From Ardenticatenaceae bacterium (GTDB taxonomy: Bacteria; Chloroflexota; Anaerolineae; Promineifilales; Promineifilaceae): a stretch of 64,000 nucleotides of DNA. The translations under genes were made by a program, and so were the position numbers. Position 1 is the stretch's first letter. The number at the start of each line of letters is the position of its first letter. Below, one piece after another: positions 9,573-18,047 of this stretch. The notes below the pieces were generated by a model. The model did not search any database and was not told the origin of the DNA. It worked only from the letters and a program-made list of their open reading frames with translations. The stretch lies in NCBI GenBank assembly GCA_020634495.1, contig JACKBR010000009.1:58955-122954 (forward strand). The letters are read 5' to 3'.

Positions 9573-11549
9573 GTGAACAGTATTGTGAATCACATCAATA
9601 AAGATCAATCCGTTGTACTCATTATTGACGATATGCGTGAAAATCGTCTCCTGCTTTCATCACAACTGAGGCTAGATGGCCATACCATCATCGAAGCCAG
9701 CGGTGGCCAGGACGGCATTGCTATGGCCCACGAGCACGATCCCGACCTCATCTTGCTCGATGTGATGATGCCCGACATCAACGGATTTGAGGTATGTAAA
9801 ATCCTCAAAGGCGACCCCTCCACCCATCTGATTCCAATTATCATGATCACCGCCCTGAGCAAAGTTGAATCGCGCATTGAGGGCAAAAAAGCAGGCGCGG
9901 ATGAGTTCCTCTCCCGCCCCCACATCCGCGAAGAGCTGCTGGTGCGCGTCCGCACCTTGATCCAGCTCAAGCGCGCCCGCACAAACCTGGAAGAAGAGCG
10001 TCATCGCTTGCAATTGCTGTACAACATTAGTCGAGCCGTTAGCACCCAGCTAGACCTGGAATCGATGATGTCTACCATCATTACCCAAACGCAAGCGGCC
10101 GTTGGCGCAACCAAAGGCAACATCATGCTGCTCAATGAGCAGGGGCAGGTGTATCACAAATTTATCATCCGGGCGGGGTCTCCCATTGAAATTAGCGACC
10201 GGGTGACGCAAGAAGTAATGACTCGTGGCCTAGGCGGCTGGTTGGTTACCAACAAACGCAGCGAAATCATCCATGATATTCGCCAGGACGACCGCTGGGT
10301 AACCCTGCCCGATGATGCCAGGGAAACTGGCTCGGCCATTGGCGTGCCGCTGGTTGGCTCTGATCGCATGGTGGGTATTTTGATCTTGAACCATCCCGAT
10401 GTGGGCTACTTCACTGAGGAACACCGCGAATTACTCATTGCTTTGGGCAGCACAGTTTCTACCGCTATTGCCAACGCCCACCTCTTTACTGAAGTGAGTG
10501 AAGAAAGGCGCAAGCTGGAAGCCATTTTAGGTCAATCTACAGATGCAATTGTGACCACAGACGAAGAGTGGCACATTTCACTTTTCAATCAGGCAGCGGA
10601 GCGCTTGTTTAACCTTAATGCAGAGGATGTGGCGGGAAAATATATTGGCGACATCAAACCACTGAGCGTGCTGCTGACGCTTAATAACAATAATGGCAAT
10701 AATCATGCCAGCGCCCAAGAAGTGAATTTAGAGAACGGCAATACTTTATACACGAGTGTCTCTTCTATTCATGGGGTGGGTTATGCGGCCGTTCTGCAAG
10801 ACATCACCGAGCTTAAGCGGATTGAAGAATTTCGGTTGGCTGAGGAACGGCGTAAGAAACAGGAAATTAAAGAAACATTTTCCCGCTACATGGGGCCAAG
10901 TCTGGTGGATTACGTGCTATCCCACGAACCGGGGCTTATGGCCCGGCGTGAACGGCGTCATGCAGTGGTGATGTTTGCCGACCTGCGCAGCTCGACACGC
11001 TTTATCCGCCTGGTGGAGCCAAATGATGTTATTGCTCGTTTGAATCGTTTCTTTACCCAAATGACTGAAGTTGTTTATCAATTTGAAGGCACCATTTTTG
11101 AACTGACGGGTGATGAGATTTTGGTGGCCTTCAATGCCCCGTTTGATCAGGCTGATGCTTCTAGCCGGGCTTTGGAAACGGCCGTTGCCATGCACCAACG
11201 GTTTAATGCCCTGCGTGTGGAGCTTTTTGAAGGGCTGACCTCTAGCTTTGGCATGGGAATTGGCATTGACCAAGGCAATGTGATTGTTGGCAACGTTGGG
11301 GCGGAAACGCGCATGACTTTCCGCATGGTGGGCGACGCCGTAAACACAGCCCACCGCCTGGTAGACATCGCCGCCGATGGCCAGATTGTGATTTCCGAAA
11401 GCGTTTACAAAAATCTAGAAATTGAACCCAGCACCTTGCTAAAGGCAAATCCTTTGCTGCCAATGGGCGAAGTAGAAATTCGCGGTAAGGACGAACCAGA
11501 AAGGCTTTACAAGGTGCACATTCCGCGTGAACAAATGCGGCATGAATAA
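9573..11549 (+). CDS. Receiver-GAF-PAS-class III nucleotide cyclase
   Basis: Likely a signalling protein making a cyclic nucleotide under phosphorelay control. The GTG start at 9573 lies 46 bp after recF. Domains in order: CheY-like receiver (about residues 14-130, phospho-acceptor Asp63 in LLDVMMPDINGFE), GAF (about 150-300), PAS (about 310-425, TTDEEWHISLFNQAAERLF), short coiled segment and class III cyclase (about 450-645). Both metal Asp are visible (VVMFADLRSST and TGDEILVAF), as are the late Asn and Arg (VGDAVNTAHRL). By-eye alignment puts Glu where adenylate cyclases have the base-reading Lys (IFELTGD), and Thr or Phe near the partner Asp. That is closer to guanylate cyclases or a non-canonical enzyme. 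No membrane segment. Confidence 0.88.
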   Translation: MNSIVNHINKDQSVVLIIDDMRENRLLLSSQLRLDGHTIIEASGGQDGIAMAHEHDPDLILLDVMMPDINGFEVCKILKGDPSTHLIPIIMITALSKVESRIEGKKAGADEFLSRPHIREELLVRVRTLIQLKRARTNLEEERHRLQLLYNISRAVSTQLDLESMMSTIITQTQAAVGATKGNIMLLNEQGQVYHKFIIRAGSPIEISDRVTQEVMTRGLGGWLVTNKRSEIIHDIRQDDRWVTLPDDARETGSAIGVPLVGSDRMVGILILNHPDVGYFTEEHRELLIALGSTVSTAIANAHLFTEVSEERRKLEAILGQSTDAIVTTDEEWHISLFNQAAERLFNLNAEDVAGKYIGDIKPLSVLLTLNNNNGNNHASAQEVNLENGNTLYTSVSSIHGVGYAAVLQDITELKRIEEFRLAEERRKKQEIKETFSRYMGPSLVDYVLSHEPGLMARRERRHAVVMFADLRSSTRFIRLVEPNDVIARLNRFFTQMTEVVYQFEGTIFELTGDEILVAFNAPFDQADASSRALETAVAMHQRFNALRVELFEGLTSSFGMGIGIDQGNVIVGNVGAETRMTFRMVGDAVNTAHRLVDIAADGQIVISESVYKNLEIEPSTLLKANPLLPMGEVEIRGKDEPERLYKVHIPREQMRHE

Positions 11550-11550
11550 T

Positions 11551-12276
11551 TTATAACGGCCGTTTACCCGGCACCCCCACGCGACGCGGAAAATTTGTTG
11601 GTGTCTCTCCCATCTTTGTTACCAAAACCAAATAGTGCGGCTGGTCTCTGCCAGGCAAGGTTACCTGCTCTAGCTTCGGAGCAGATCCCCCCAACTGTCT
11701 GAACGCATCTTGGGCAGCTTCCATCTCGGCGAAAACGCCTTCACCCTTTTGGGCCAGCATCTGGCCCCCAACCCGGCAAAGCGGCAGTAAATATTCTGCC
11801 AACACCCGCAGCTCGGCCACGGCACGCGCCACGGCCCAATCATACTGCTGCCGGTGAGCGGGGGATTGGCCCAGCTGCTCAGCCCGATCAGCCAGAATGG
11901 TTACACCAGTTAAGGCCAATTCATCCACCACAGCCTGCAAAAAGCGCCCTTTTTTAGCAACACTTTCTACCAGGGTAAGGGTAAGCTGGGGAAACAGAAT
12001 TTTTAAGGGCAAGCCAGGGAAGCCTGCGCCAGTGCCCACGTCAATCAGGGTACGGCCGTTCAGATCGCCCATCACCCTGGCACAGCTCAATGAATCCAAA
12101 AAATGGCGTAGGCGAATCTCTTCTGGTTGGCGAACGGCCGTTAAATTCATCCATTCGTTCCATTCCAGCAGCAGCGCCTGGTATTGGGAAAACTGCTCTA
12201 GCTGCTGCCCAGAAAGCGGCGCGCCAAGCTCGGCAGCCCACTCGCCAAAAGAAACCCATTCTTCAGTCAGCCTCAT
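11551..12276 (-). CDS. rsmG: 16S rRNA (guanine-527-N7)-methyltransferase
   Basis: RsmG (GidB) methylates N7 of G527 in the 530 loop of 16S rRNA using S-adenosylmethionine. The 241-aa protein has the family segment QYQALLLEWNEWMNLTAVRQ, then RHFLDSLSC and the SAM motif DVGTGAGFPGLPLKI. LVESVAKKGRFLQAV and the late VARAVAELRVLAEYLLPL follow. Length is normal. Its start codon overlaps the stop of the upstream substrate-binding lipoprotein in an ATGA (12273-12276), so the two are probably translationally coupled. It converges tail to tail with the cyclase gene, one base apart. Confidence 0.96.
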   Translation of the reverse strand: MRLTEEWVSFGEWAAELGAPLSGQQLEQFSQYQALLLEWNEWMNLTAVRQPEEIRLRHFLDSLSCARVMGDLNGRTLIDVGTGAGFPGLPLKILFPQLTLTLVESVAKKGRFLQAVVDELALTGVTILADRAEQLGQSPAHRQQYDWAVARAVAELRVLAEYLLPLCRVGGQMLAQKGEGVFAEMEAAQDAFRQLGGSAPKLEQVTLPGRDQPHYLVLVTKMGETPTNFPRRVGVPGKRPL

Positions 12277-14132
12277 TGCGAACGGCTCCGCTCTAGCTCT
12301 TTACGGTCTACATCAATTTGGTAGCTATCGTACTGTTCGCCGCCAAACAAAGCGGGTTGATATGTTAACCAGTTTTGCACTAAAACCACATCGCCTCGCA
12401 AATACAAAGGAGCCAATGGCATAACGCCTGCATCACCAAACAGCATATTTTCAATTTGGCGATAAAGCGCCTGACGCTCATTGTTATCTACCGTAGCCGC
12501 TGCTTGCTGAATCAGGGCGTCTACCTCGCTGCACGGCCGTCTTTCCCGATTTTCGCTTTCCTCGCAATGGATCAAATCACCCATCCAGTTATGGGCATCT
12601 GGATAATACGAAGCCCAGGCCAGCTCCCACACATCCGGTCGGGCTGCCCCCGCATCCGAGCGCGTATTGGCCAACAGCGTACCAAACTGCACTTGCTCAA
12701 TCTTAAACTGGTTCTCCAAACAGCCCAATTCCTTTACCCACATCTGAATAATCAGCTCCGCCTGCAACAAAGAAAGATCAGAAGAGGAGACCATAAACCG
12801 GATTTCTGGCATGAGCCGACAGGTACCAAACCCACTGGCCGCTAACTCCAATCTGGCAAAATCTGGGCTGTAACCCAGGCCCACCTCATCGACATTGGTT
12901 GCCCCAAAAACGCCCGGCGGAATCAGATGGCGCATGGGAACAGCATCGCCACCATACACTTCTTCTACAAGCGCTTCCCGGTCAATGGCGGCGCTAAAAG
13001 CACGTCGCACCGTTGGTTCTCTAAAAACGCCGCTCTGAAAATTGAAGTCTAAATAGAGCATTGTTTGCTGGCTTAGCACCTGAGCTTGCTGCACCGTTGC
13101 GCTTGGCGCATTGGCCAAATCTAAATCTGTGGCGTCAATGACGTCTAAAGATTTTGCTTCCCATAAACCAAGGGCAATTGAATCGGTATCAATGTAGTTG
13201 ATTTTGACAATTTCCGTATTGCCCTGAAAAGGAATCGGCCACAAGGTGTTCCGCTGCAAGGTAGAAAAATTGGGGGTAAGCGGCAGAAAAGGGCCGCTGG
13301 TTAGCAAGGTAGCTCCCTCTTGAACAGCATTTTGCCAATCCTCCTCCACTTCTTCACCTTCAAAAAGCTCGCGTGGCAAAGGGCGCATAAACCACAGGCT
13401 GGTGATGGTTAAAAAGTGAGCGGCGGAGCGATTTAGCCGTATCTGCAAAGTGGTATCGTTTAGGGCCTGCACGCCGATATTTTCAAAATCGGCCGGTGTA
13501 GCGCTGGCCAGTTGGTGTACTTGCTCGCACCCTTCAATTAAGAAGAGCACAAAGGCATCGGGGGAATCTGTCTCGCGGGCACAGGCACGCTGAATGGCAA
13601 ATACGATGTCGCTTGCCACCACGGGCCGCACGGCCTCAGAAATGACATAGCCATCGATTGTTCGGTCGCTGGGTCTGACCCAAAAAATATCGTCGCGCAA
13701 ATGGAATGTCCAGATACGGCCGTTGCTCGATGTTTCCCACTCCATTGCCAAAGCCGGTTCAACCTGGTTTGTCTGATGGTTGTAGCGGGTCAAGCCCACA
13801 AACAGATTTTCAATTAAGTCAATGCCATCTGGATCATTGGTAATCTGTGGATCAATGTCCGGCACCGTATCCCGAATAAAACTAATATCCAGCACAACTG
13901 GCTCATTCTCGATGGGAGCAGGCGTCGGAACCAAAGTTGGTGTCGGCGTTGGCTCCAAAATACGGGTGACAATCAACTCTTCGCCAGCAACGGTAAACAC
14001 TTCAGTCACAATGATGGGTGGTACTTCTTGGCTATTCTGGCAGGCAGAAAATAAAACCATTCCGCATATAATGAGTGCGGCAACGCTCAGGGAAAAAGCA
14101 AGGTTGTGCTTGTAATATTGATTTTCTAACAT
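12273..14132 (-). CDS. Family 5 (oligopeptide/nickel-type) substrate-binding lipoprotein
   Basis: This 619-aa protein carries a lipoprotein signal: hydrophobic residues 11-28 and lipobox FSAC with Cys31. A Thr/Pro-rich linker follows (about residues 58-75). The SBP_bac_5 fold is seen in DGIDLIENLFVGLTRYN, LAMEWETSSNGRIWTFHLRD and AFSAAIDREALVEEVYGG. The C-terminus has ADAHNWMGDLIHC and LYRQIENMLFGDAGVMPLAP. It should capture peptides or similar solutes outside the membrane for an ABC importer, but no permease or ATPase gene is nearby, so it is an orphan receptor here. It overlaps rsmG by 4 bp. Ligand unknown. Confidence 0.92.
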   Translation of the reverse strand: MLENQYYKHNLAFSLSVAALIICGMVLFSACQNSQEVPPIIVTEVFTVAGEELIVTRILEPTPTPTLVPTPAPIENEPVVLDISFIRDTVPDIDPQITNDPDGIDLIENLFVGLTRYNHQTNQVEPALAMEWETSSNGRIWTFHLRDDIFWVRPSDRTIDGYVISEAVRPVVASDIVFAIQRACARETDSPDAFVLFLIEGCEQVHQLASATPADFENIGVQALNDTTLQIRLNRSAAHFLTITSLWFMRPLPRELFEGEEVEEDWQNAVQEGATLLTSGPFLPLTPNFSTLQRNTLWPIPFQGNTEIVKINYIDTDSIALGLWEAKSLDVIDATDLDLANAPSATVQQAQVLSQQTMLYLDFNFQSGVFREPTVRRAFSAAIDREALVEEVYGGDAVPMRHLIPPGVFGATNVDEVGLGYSPDFARLELAASGFGTCRLMPEIRFMVSSSDLSLLQAELIIQMWVKELGCLENQFKIEQVQFGTLLANTRSDAGAARPDVWELAWASYYPDAHNWMGDLIHCEESENRERRPCSEVDALIQQAAATVDNNERQALYRQIENMLFGDAGVMPLAPLYLRGDVVLVQNWLTYQPALFGGEQYDSYQIDVDRKELERSRSQ

Positions 14133-14310
14133 GGCGTCATGCTATCCCAAGCAAAAAAGGGTGACAAGTTTTTTAAGCAACTCCTGGGTAAATGCGTTAC
14201 ATCTTTATCGCTAGAACCTAAATAGAATAGGCTGAATTCTGTTGTTGCATGCTTATGGAGCGAGTAGTAATATAGTGAAATTGACACTTCCCAGCCAAGG
14301 ATAGGACTAT

Positions 14311-15543
14311 ATGTACGAACGCGTACTCATCATTGATGATTCACAAGAGATTCGCGACTTTTTATGCGAATACATTCTACAGCCAAAAGGCTTCGAAGTT
14401 TTGCAAGCGTCCAATGGGCTTATGGGCTTGGAAATGGCGATTGCCAAAGAGCCAGACCTGATGATTGTGGATCAACAAATGCCTCGCCTGACGGGGCTGG
14501 AAGTGTTAGAAAAGCTGCGGGAGCGTGGCATTGAAATTCCCGCCATTTTAGCAACCGCACATGGCTCGGAGGAAACGGCCGTTGCCGCGTTTCGTCTAGG
14601 CATTCGTGATTACGTTATCAAACCGTTTGATGCGGATGAAATCAGTGACTCTGTAGACCGTGCCTTGCGTGAAAGCCGCCTTCAGCGTGAACGTGATCAG
14701 CTGGTGCAGCAGTTGATGGAAAGCAACTCCCAGCTACAGCGCCGCGCCCAAGAGCTCAATGTGCTCTACGGAGTGGGCAAGTCCGTTGCCTCTTCGTTAG
14801 ATTTAGAAGAAGTACTGCATCGGGTGGTGGAAGCGGCCGTTTACGTGGTAGGTGCCGAAGAAGGGTCACTCATGCTGCTGGACGAAGAGCAAGGCGAACT
14901 CTACATTCGTGCTTCAAAAAACCTCGATTCCAAAGCCCAATCCATGCGCAAGCGCGTAAATGACAGCCTGGCCGGCAAGGTGCTGCAAACCAAGCGTGCC
15001 ATAGCCATTGGCAACGATTCCCAATGGAAACGCACCCACACCGCACTGCTTGTAAAATCGTTAATTTACGTGCCGCTTATTCTGCAAAACAAGCCAATTG
15101 GTGTGCTTGGCGTCACCAATCGGCTTAAAGAAACCTCGTTCGACAGCAATGACACCCGTGCCCTGTCGGCCTTAGGCGGATACGCCACCATTGCCATCAA
15201 CAATGCCAACATTTATGCCGATATTGAGCAGCAGCGAGTAACGCTGTCTGTAGTGGTCGATCAAATTGATGATCCAGTGTTGGTGATTGACTCAGAGGAT
15301 AAACTTCTGCTGCTAAACAATGCTGCCCGTGAAGTATTTGAGCTGCCCGAAGCAAAAGTAGTGGGGCATCCCGTCAACAAGCTGCTGAAAAATGCTGAAG
15401 CTGTCGAGTTCTTTATGCAAAAACAAGGAAATGAGGCACAAGCAACGGCCGAAATTCAGGGGGCAGACGGGCAAACCTACCAGGCACGCATGACTTTTAT
15501 AGAGGGTGGCAGTCGTTCAATTTTGATGGTTGCTCAGGATTAA
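14311..15543 (+). CDS. Receiver-GAF-PAS signalling protein without an output enzyme
   Basis: The 410-aa protein begins with a receiver (residues 4-120: VLIIDD, phospho-acceptor Asp54 in MIVDQQMP, and the conserved Lys in RDYVIKPFD). A coiled linker follows (about 125-150), then GAF (about 155-300, SLMLLDEEQGELYIRASKNLD) and PAS (about 305-405, VLVIDSEDKLLLLNNAAREVF). It lacks kinase, cyclase, GGDEF or DNA-binding parts. It probably works as a sensor-adaptor that relays through partner proteins. Its layout matches the N-terminal half of the cyclase protein at 9573, suggesting common ancestry. It lies alone between two minus-strand groups. A weak promoter is possible near 14245-14273. Confidence 0.85.
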   Translation: MYERVLIIDDSQEIRDFLCEYILQPKGFEVLQASNGLMGLEMAIAKEPDLMIVDQQMPRLTGLEVLEKLRERGIEIPAILATAHGSEETAVAAFRLGIRDYVIKPFDADEISDSVDRALRESRLQRERDQLVQQLMESNSQLQRRAQELNVLYGVGKSVASSLDLEEVLHRVVEAAVYVVGAEEGSLMLLDEEQGELYIRASKNLDSKAQSMRKRVNDSLAGKVLQTKRAIAIGNDSQWKRTHTALLVKSLIYVPLILQNKPIGVLGVTNRLKETSFDSNDTRALSALGGYATIAINNANIYADIEQQRVTLSVVVDQIDDPVLVIDSEDKLLLLNNAAREVFELPEAKVVGHPVNKLLKNAEAVEFFMQKQGNEAQATAEIQGADGQTYQARMTFIEGGSRSILMVAQD

Positions 15544-15546
15544 TTT

Positions 15547-15786
15547 TTATACCTGGGTCGGCAGGGGACTCTTCATACCAAGCCAAAAGTGGTGGGGCAA
15601 AACGTTGGCAATGGGCTGAACATTTACTTTACCCACAACCTTTTCCGCAGCAAGCATCCCTTTATTCACCAGACACATCTCAGGCATACGGCCGTACTTC
15701 TCCTGATAATATTCCACAGCCCGACTCACCTTCTCTTCCAGACTGCGATGCCGATCGTCATCTAGCCAAAGCATGCCCACGTTCAT
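15547..15786 (-). CDS. Small conserved-looking 79-aa protein coupled to the FtsK-like ATPase
   Basis: The start MNVGMLWLDDDRH at 15784-15786 is preferred because it lies one base after the stop of the upstream ATPase gene, which indicates translational coupling. A longer reading would run into that gene. The protein has a WLDDD opening, an amphipathic helix (SLEEKVSRAVEYYQEKYG) and RMPEMCLVNKGML. It has no membrane segment and I do not recognise a function. The tight coupling suggests it works with the ATPase, perhaps as a regulatory or targeting subunit. Confidence 0.7.
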   Translation of the reverse strand: MNVGMLWLDDDRHRSLEEKVSRAVEYYQEKYGRMPEMCLVNKGMLAAEKVVGKVNVQPIANVLPHHFWLGMKSPLPTQV

Positions 15787-15787
15787 C

Positions 15788-17029
15788 CTAATCATCCTCC
15801 TGCTCATCATTTGCAATTATTACACTCTCATTCTCGTCCAGCGTCATTTCCACCGTTGTCCGTGCCGAAAATAAATCATCGTCTTCCCGCTGCCAGAACA
15901 AATTAGAATTATCATTGGTGTCAGTTCCAACAGCCTGAAGCGGTTGCGCCAGCAGCGGACGGGGGCGATTGCGCAAGATAGTTTCTAAAGTCATGTGCAA
16001 ATCATAATTGCCAATAAAGGCAGCCTGAAAATGCACCTGGTCCTCGTCTATAACGGCCAGAAAATCGCCTTCGCCCAGCAAATAATCTGCCTCAGCCCCA
16101 GAAACGGCCGTTGCCGCCAAAGATTCCGCTTCATTCTGAACCTGGCCAACCAGCCGCAAAGGCAAGTTGGCCCGCATCACGCGGCTAAGCCACTGTGCGG
16201 TTGGATCATTGCTGCTAACGACAAGATGGATGCCTGCCTCAGCGCCACGCTGGAGCAGCGCCGCCAATGCCGCCTGACCTTCCGCCGAGTGATTAAGCAG
16301 CGTATCGGCATTGTCTATGAGCGTTACAATCATGGGCAGCATTGTTTCATGCTTGAGGCGGTACTGCATTTCATCAGCCAGCATTTGCAGGGCATGGAGC
16401 GCATCATTCGGGTCTGCAATAACCTCGCTGAGCAAGTGGGGCAAAAACATTAACGGGGCTAATTGCCGGTTGCTCTCACCAGGCTGGTCTGGATCGATAA
16501 TCATAAGCTGCAATTTAGATTGCCGGTTTGTCATGGCCAGAGAAACGGCAATTGTTCGCAGCAATGAAGTTTTGCCTGCCCCTTCGCTGCCTGTCACCAA
16601 CACATGGGTCATGTTGGGATCGGTAAATGGCAGAAGCAGCGGCGCACCTTCTTCATCCATGCCCAAGACGGCCGTTCCCTCAGGCAGCTCTGGCAAGTGA
16701 GGCAGCAAATCGAGCAAAGCCACTGGCGGCTCATGCGGCCGTACAATGTCTAAGCGCCACTGCCCCGCTTCATCCTTCACCAGCGAAACATCAGCCACGC
16801 CCAAGGCCAACAACAAATCTTGCTTTAAGCTGCGCAGCCGGTGCAGCCCAGCTTCCAAATGAGACTGCAAATCGAACCGGATCGATTGCGTTTCCACCTG
16901 CCCGCCCGCTACTCTGGCAGAGACCTGATGCGTAGAAAAAACGCGCTCAATCTGGCGGGATTGAAGCTCCAATTGGTGCCGCAGTCGCTCTTCTTTATTC
17001 ATTCTTTGCCAAGCTTCATTTTTGCTCAT
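15788..17029 (-). CDS. Compact FtsK/SpoIIIE-like P-loop ATPase
   Basis: The 413-aa protein has an N-terminal helical part (about residues 1-90) and a FtsK/HerA-type ATPase core. Walker A is GSEGAGKTS (about 152-160), Walker B is MIVTLIDNADTLL, a PTAQWLSR segment follows, and the sensor-like VVSSNDPTAQ resembles FtsK motifs. It lacks the membrane segments of FtsK and the gamma DNA-reading domain. The tail after residue 350 is acidic and low in complexity. It shares an operon with the 79-aa gene behind it. Roles may include a small DNA translocase, an EccC-type secretion ATPase or a plasmid-type motor; no other secretion genes are present. Family is fairly sure, role open. Confidence 0.75.
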   Translation of the reverse strand: MSKNEAWQRMNKEERLRHQLELQSRQIERVFSTHQVSARVAGGQVETQSIRFDLQSHLEAGLHRLRSLKQDLLLALGVADVSLVKDEAGQWRLDIVRPHEPPVALLDLLPHLPELPEGTAVLGMDEEGAPLLLPFTDPNMTHVLVTGSEGAGKTSLLRTIAVSLAMTNRQSKLQLMIIDPDQPGESNRQLAPLMFLPHLLSEVIADPNDALHALQMLADEMQYRLKHETMLPMIVTLIDNADTLLNHSAEGQAALAALLQRGAEAGIHLVVSSNDPTAQWLSRVMRANLPLRLVGQVQNEAESLAATAVSGAEADYLLGEGDFLAVIDEDQVHFQAAFIGNYDLHMTLETILRNRPRPLLAQPLQAVGTDTNDNSNLFWQREDDDLFSARTTVEMTLDENESVIIANDEQEDD

Positions 17030-17070
17030 AAGCAGCCTGTAAAAAGCACATCTGTTCTAAAAATATTGAT

Positions 17071-17098
17071 AAAAAAAGGACGGCTCTTACGGCCGTCC
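17071..17098 (-). terminator. Rho-independent terminator of lexA
   Basis: On the minus strand GGACGGC pairs with GCCGTCC (17078-17098) around a short loop. A seven-base T tract follows (17071-17077). It starts 22 bases past the lexA stop codon. One arm contains an octamer copy. Confidence 0.85.
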
Positions 17099-17119
17099 AT
17101 AAAAACCTAAATTTATGAG

Positions 17120-17824
17120 TTACGCCGTCTGACGCAGCACCATCATGACTTTGCCCTGCACCTGCACATCGTTGCTGTCCACGTAAATTGGGTCCATTGT
17201 CGGATTCGCTGGTTGAAGGCGGATTTTATTCCCTTCCTGGTAAAAATATTTCAGGGTTGTAGTGTCATCACTCAGCCACACGGCTACCATATCCCCATTT
17301 CTGGCGGTGTTCTCCTTACGCATGATCACGATGTCGCCATCATTAACCATCGCATCGATCATAGAATCTCCGCTGACCCGCAAGGCAAAGAGATCATCGT
17401 GGCGTCCTGGAATCATCGAACTGCCCAGCTCAATGGCATCTTCCTCATCATAAACAGAAAAGTCGCCATCGTTCCCAACTTCAATAGGAGAACCAGCCAC
17501 AATGTTACCGACCAAAGGCACACGGAACATATTGTTAACGGCCGTATTTGCCTTTTCAACCACTTTGTTTACCGATTCACGCACCTGGCCAGAAGCAGCA
17601 GCCACCTTTTCAGTTAAGCGCAAACCGCGCGACACTTCTGCATCACGCTCTACCAAGCCTCTTTCTTTAAGCTTGGTCAAGTTATAATTCACAACCGAGG
17701 TTGAGCTAATGTTTACCGCTGCGCCAATTTCCCGAATTGTTGGGGGTCTGCCAAACTCAGAAACATACTCTTGAATATATGCCAAAATATTTTTTTGGCG
17801 CTCAGATAAACTTTTTTTGGCCAT
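17120..17824 (-). CDS. lexA: LexA repressor of the SOS response
   Basis: LexA represses DNA-damage genes and self-cleaves when RecA filaments form. The 234-aa protein has an N-terminal winged helix (LSERQKNILAYIQEYVSEFG, then PPTIREIGAAVNISSTSVVN). The linker is longer than usual (about residues 75-105). The S24 domain follows with the Ala-Gly cleavage site in GNIVAGSPIEV, nucleophile Ser in SGDSMIDAM and general-base Lys in TTLKYFY. It starts with MAKKSLSERQ. The promoter lies about 150 bases upstream with a LexA box inside it, so autoregulation is clear. A terminator follows. Two octamer copies lie in or just behind it. Confidence 0.97.
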   Translation of the reverse strand: MAKKSLSERQKNILAYIQEYVSEFGRPPTIREIGAAVNISSTSVVNYNLTKLKERGLVERDAEVSRGLRLTEKVAAASGQVRESVNKVVEKANTAVNNMFRVPLVGNIVAGSPIEVGNDGDFSVYDEEDAIELGSSMIPGRHDDLFALRVSGDSMIDAMVNDGDIVIMRKENTARNGDMVAVWLSDDTTTLKYFYQEGNKIRLQPANPTMDPIYVDSNDVQVQGKVMMVLRQTA

Positions 17825-17969
17825 GCCTAACTCCTATGCTGACTGCTGCGACATCATTTTTACAATTAGCCGTCTATTCTTTTTCTGCTAATTGCATAAG
17901 TTGGTAAAATAGTGGCCTACTTAACCACTTTCCAAGACATTATGACAATCGCTCATTTGTTCTGGGTTG

Positions 17970-17998
17970 AGTATACACGAACACTTGTTCGGTGTCAA
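17970..17998 (-). promoter_or_regulatory. lexA promoter with LexA (SOS) box in the spacer
   Basis: On the minus strand TTGACA (17993-17998) and TATACT (17970-17975) are separated by exactly 17 bases, a near-consensus housekeeping promoter. The spacer holds CGAACAAGTGTTCG (17978-17991), which fits the Gram-positive LexA consensus CGAAC-N4-GTTCG. Bound LexA would cover both promoter elements. A half site (TTTGTTCTGG) lies at about 17956-17965. The leader to the lexA start is about 140 bases. Confidence 0.9.
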
Positions 17999-18047
17999 GA
18001 CAAATTTACCTTGCTACATCTGGTACAAAATTTTAAGGATTGCCATC

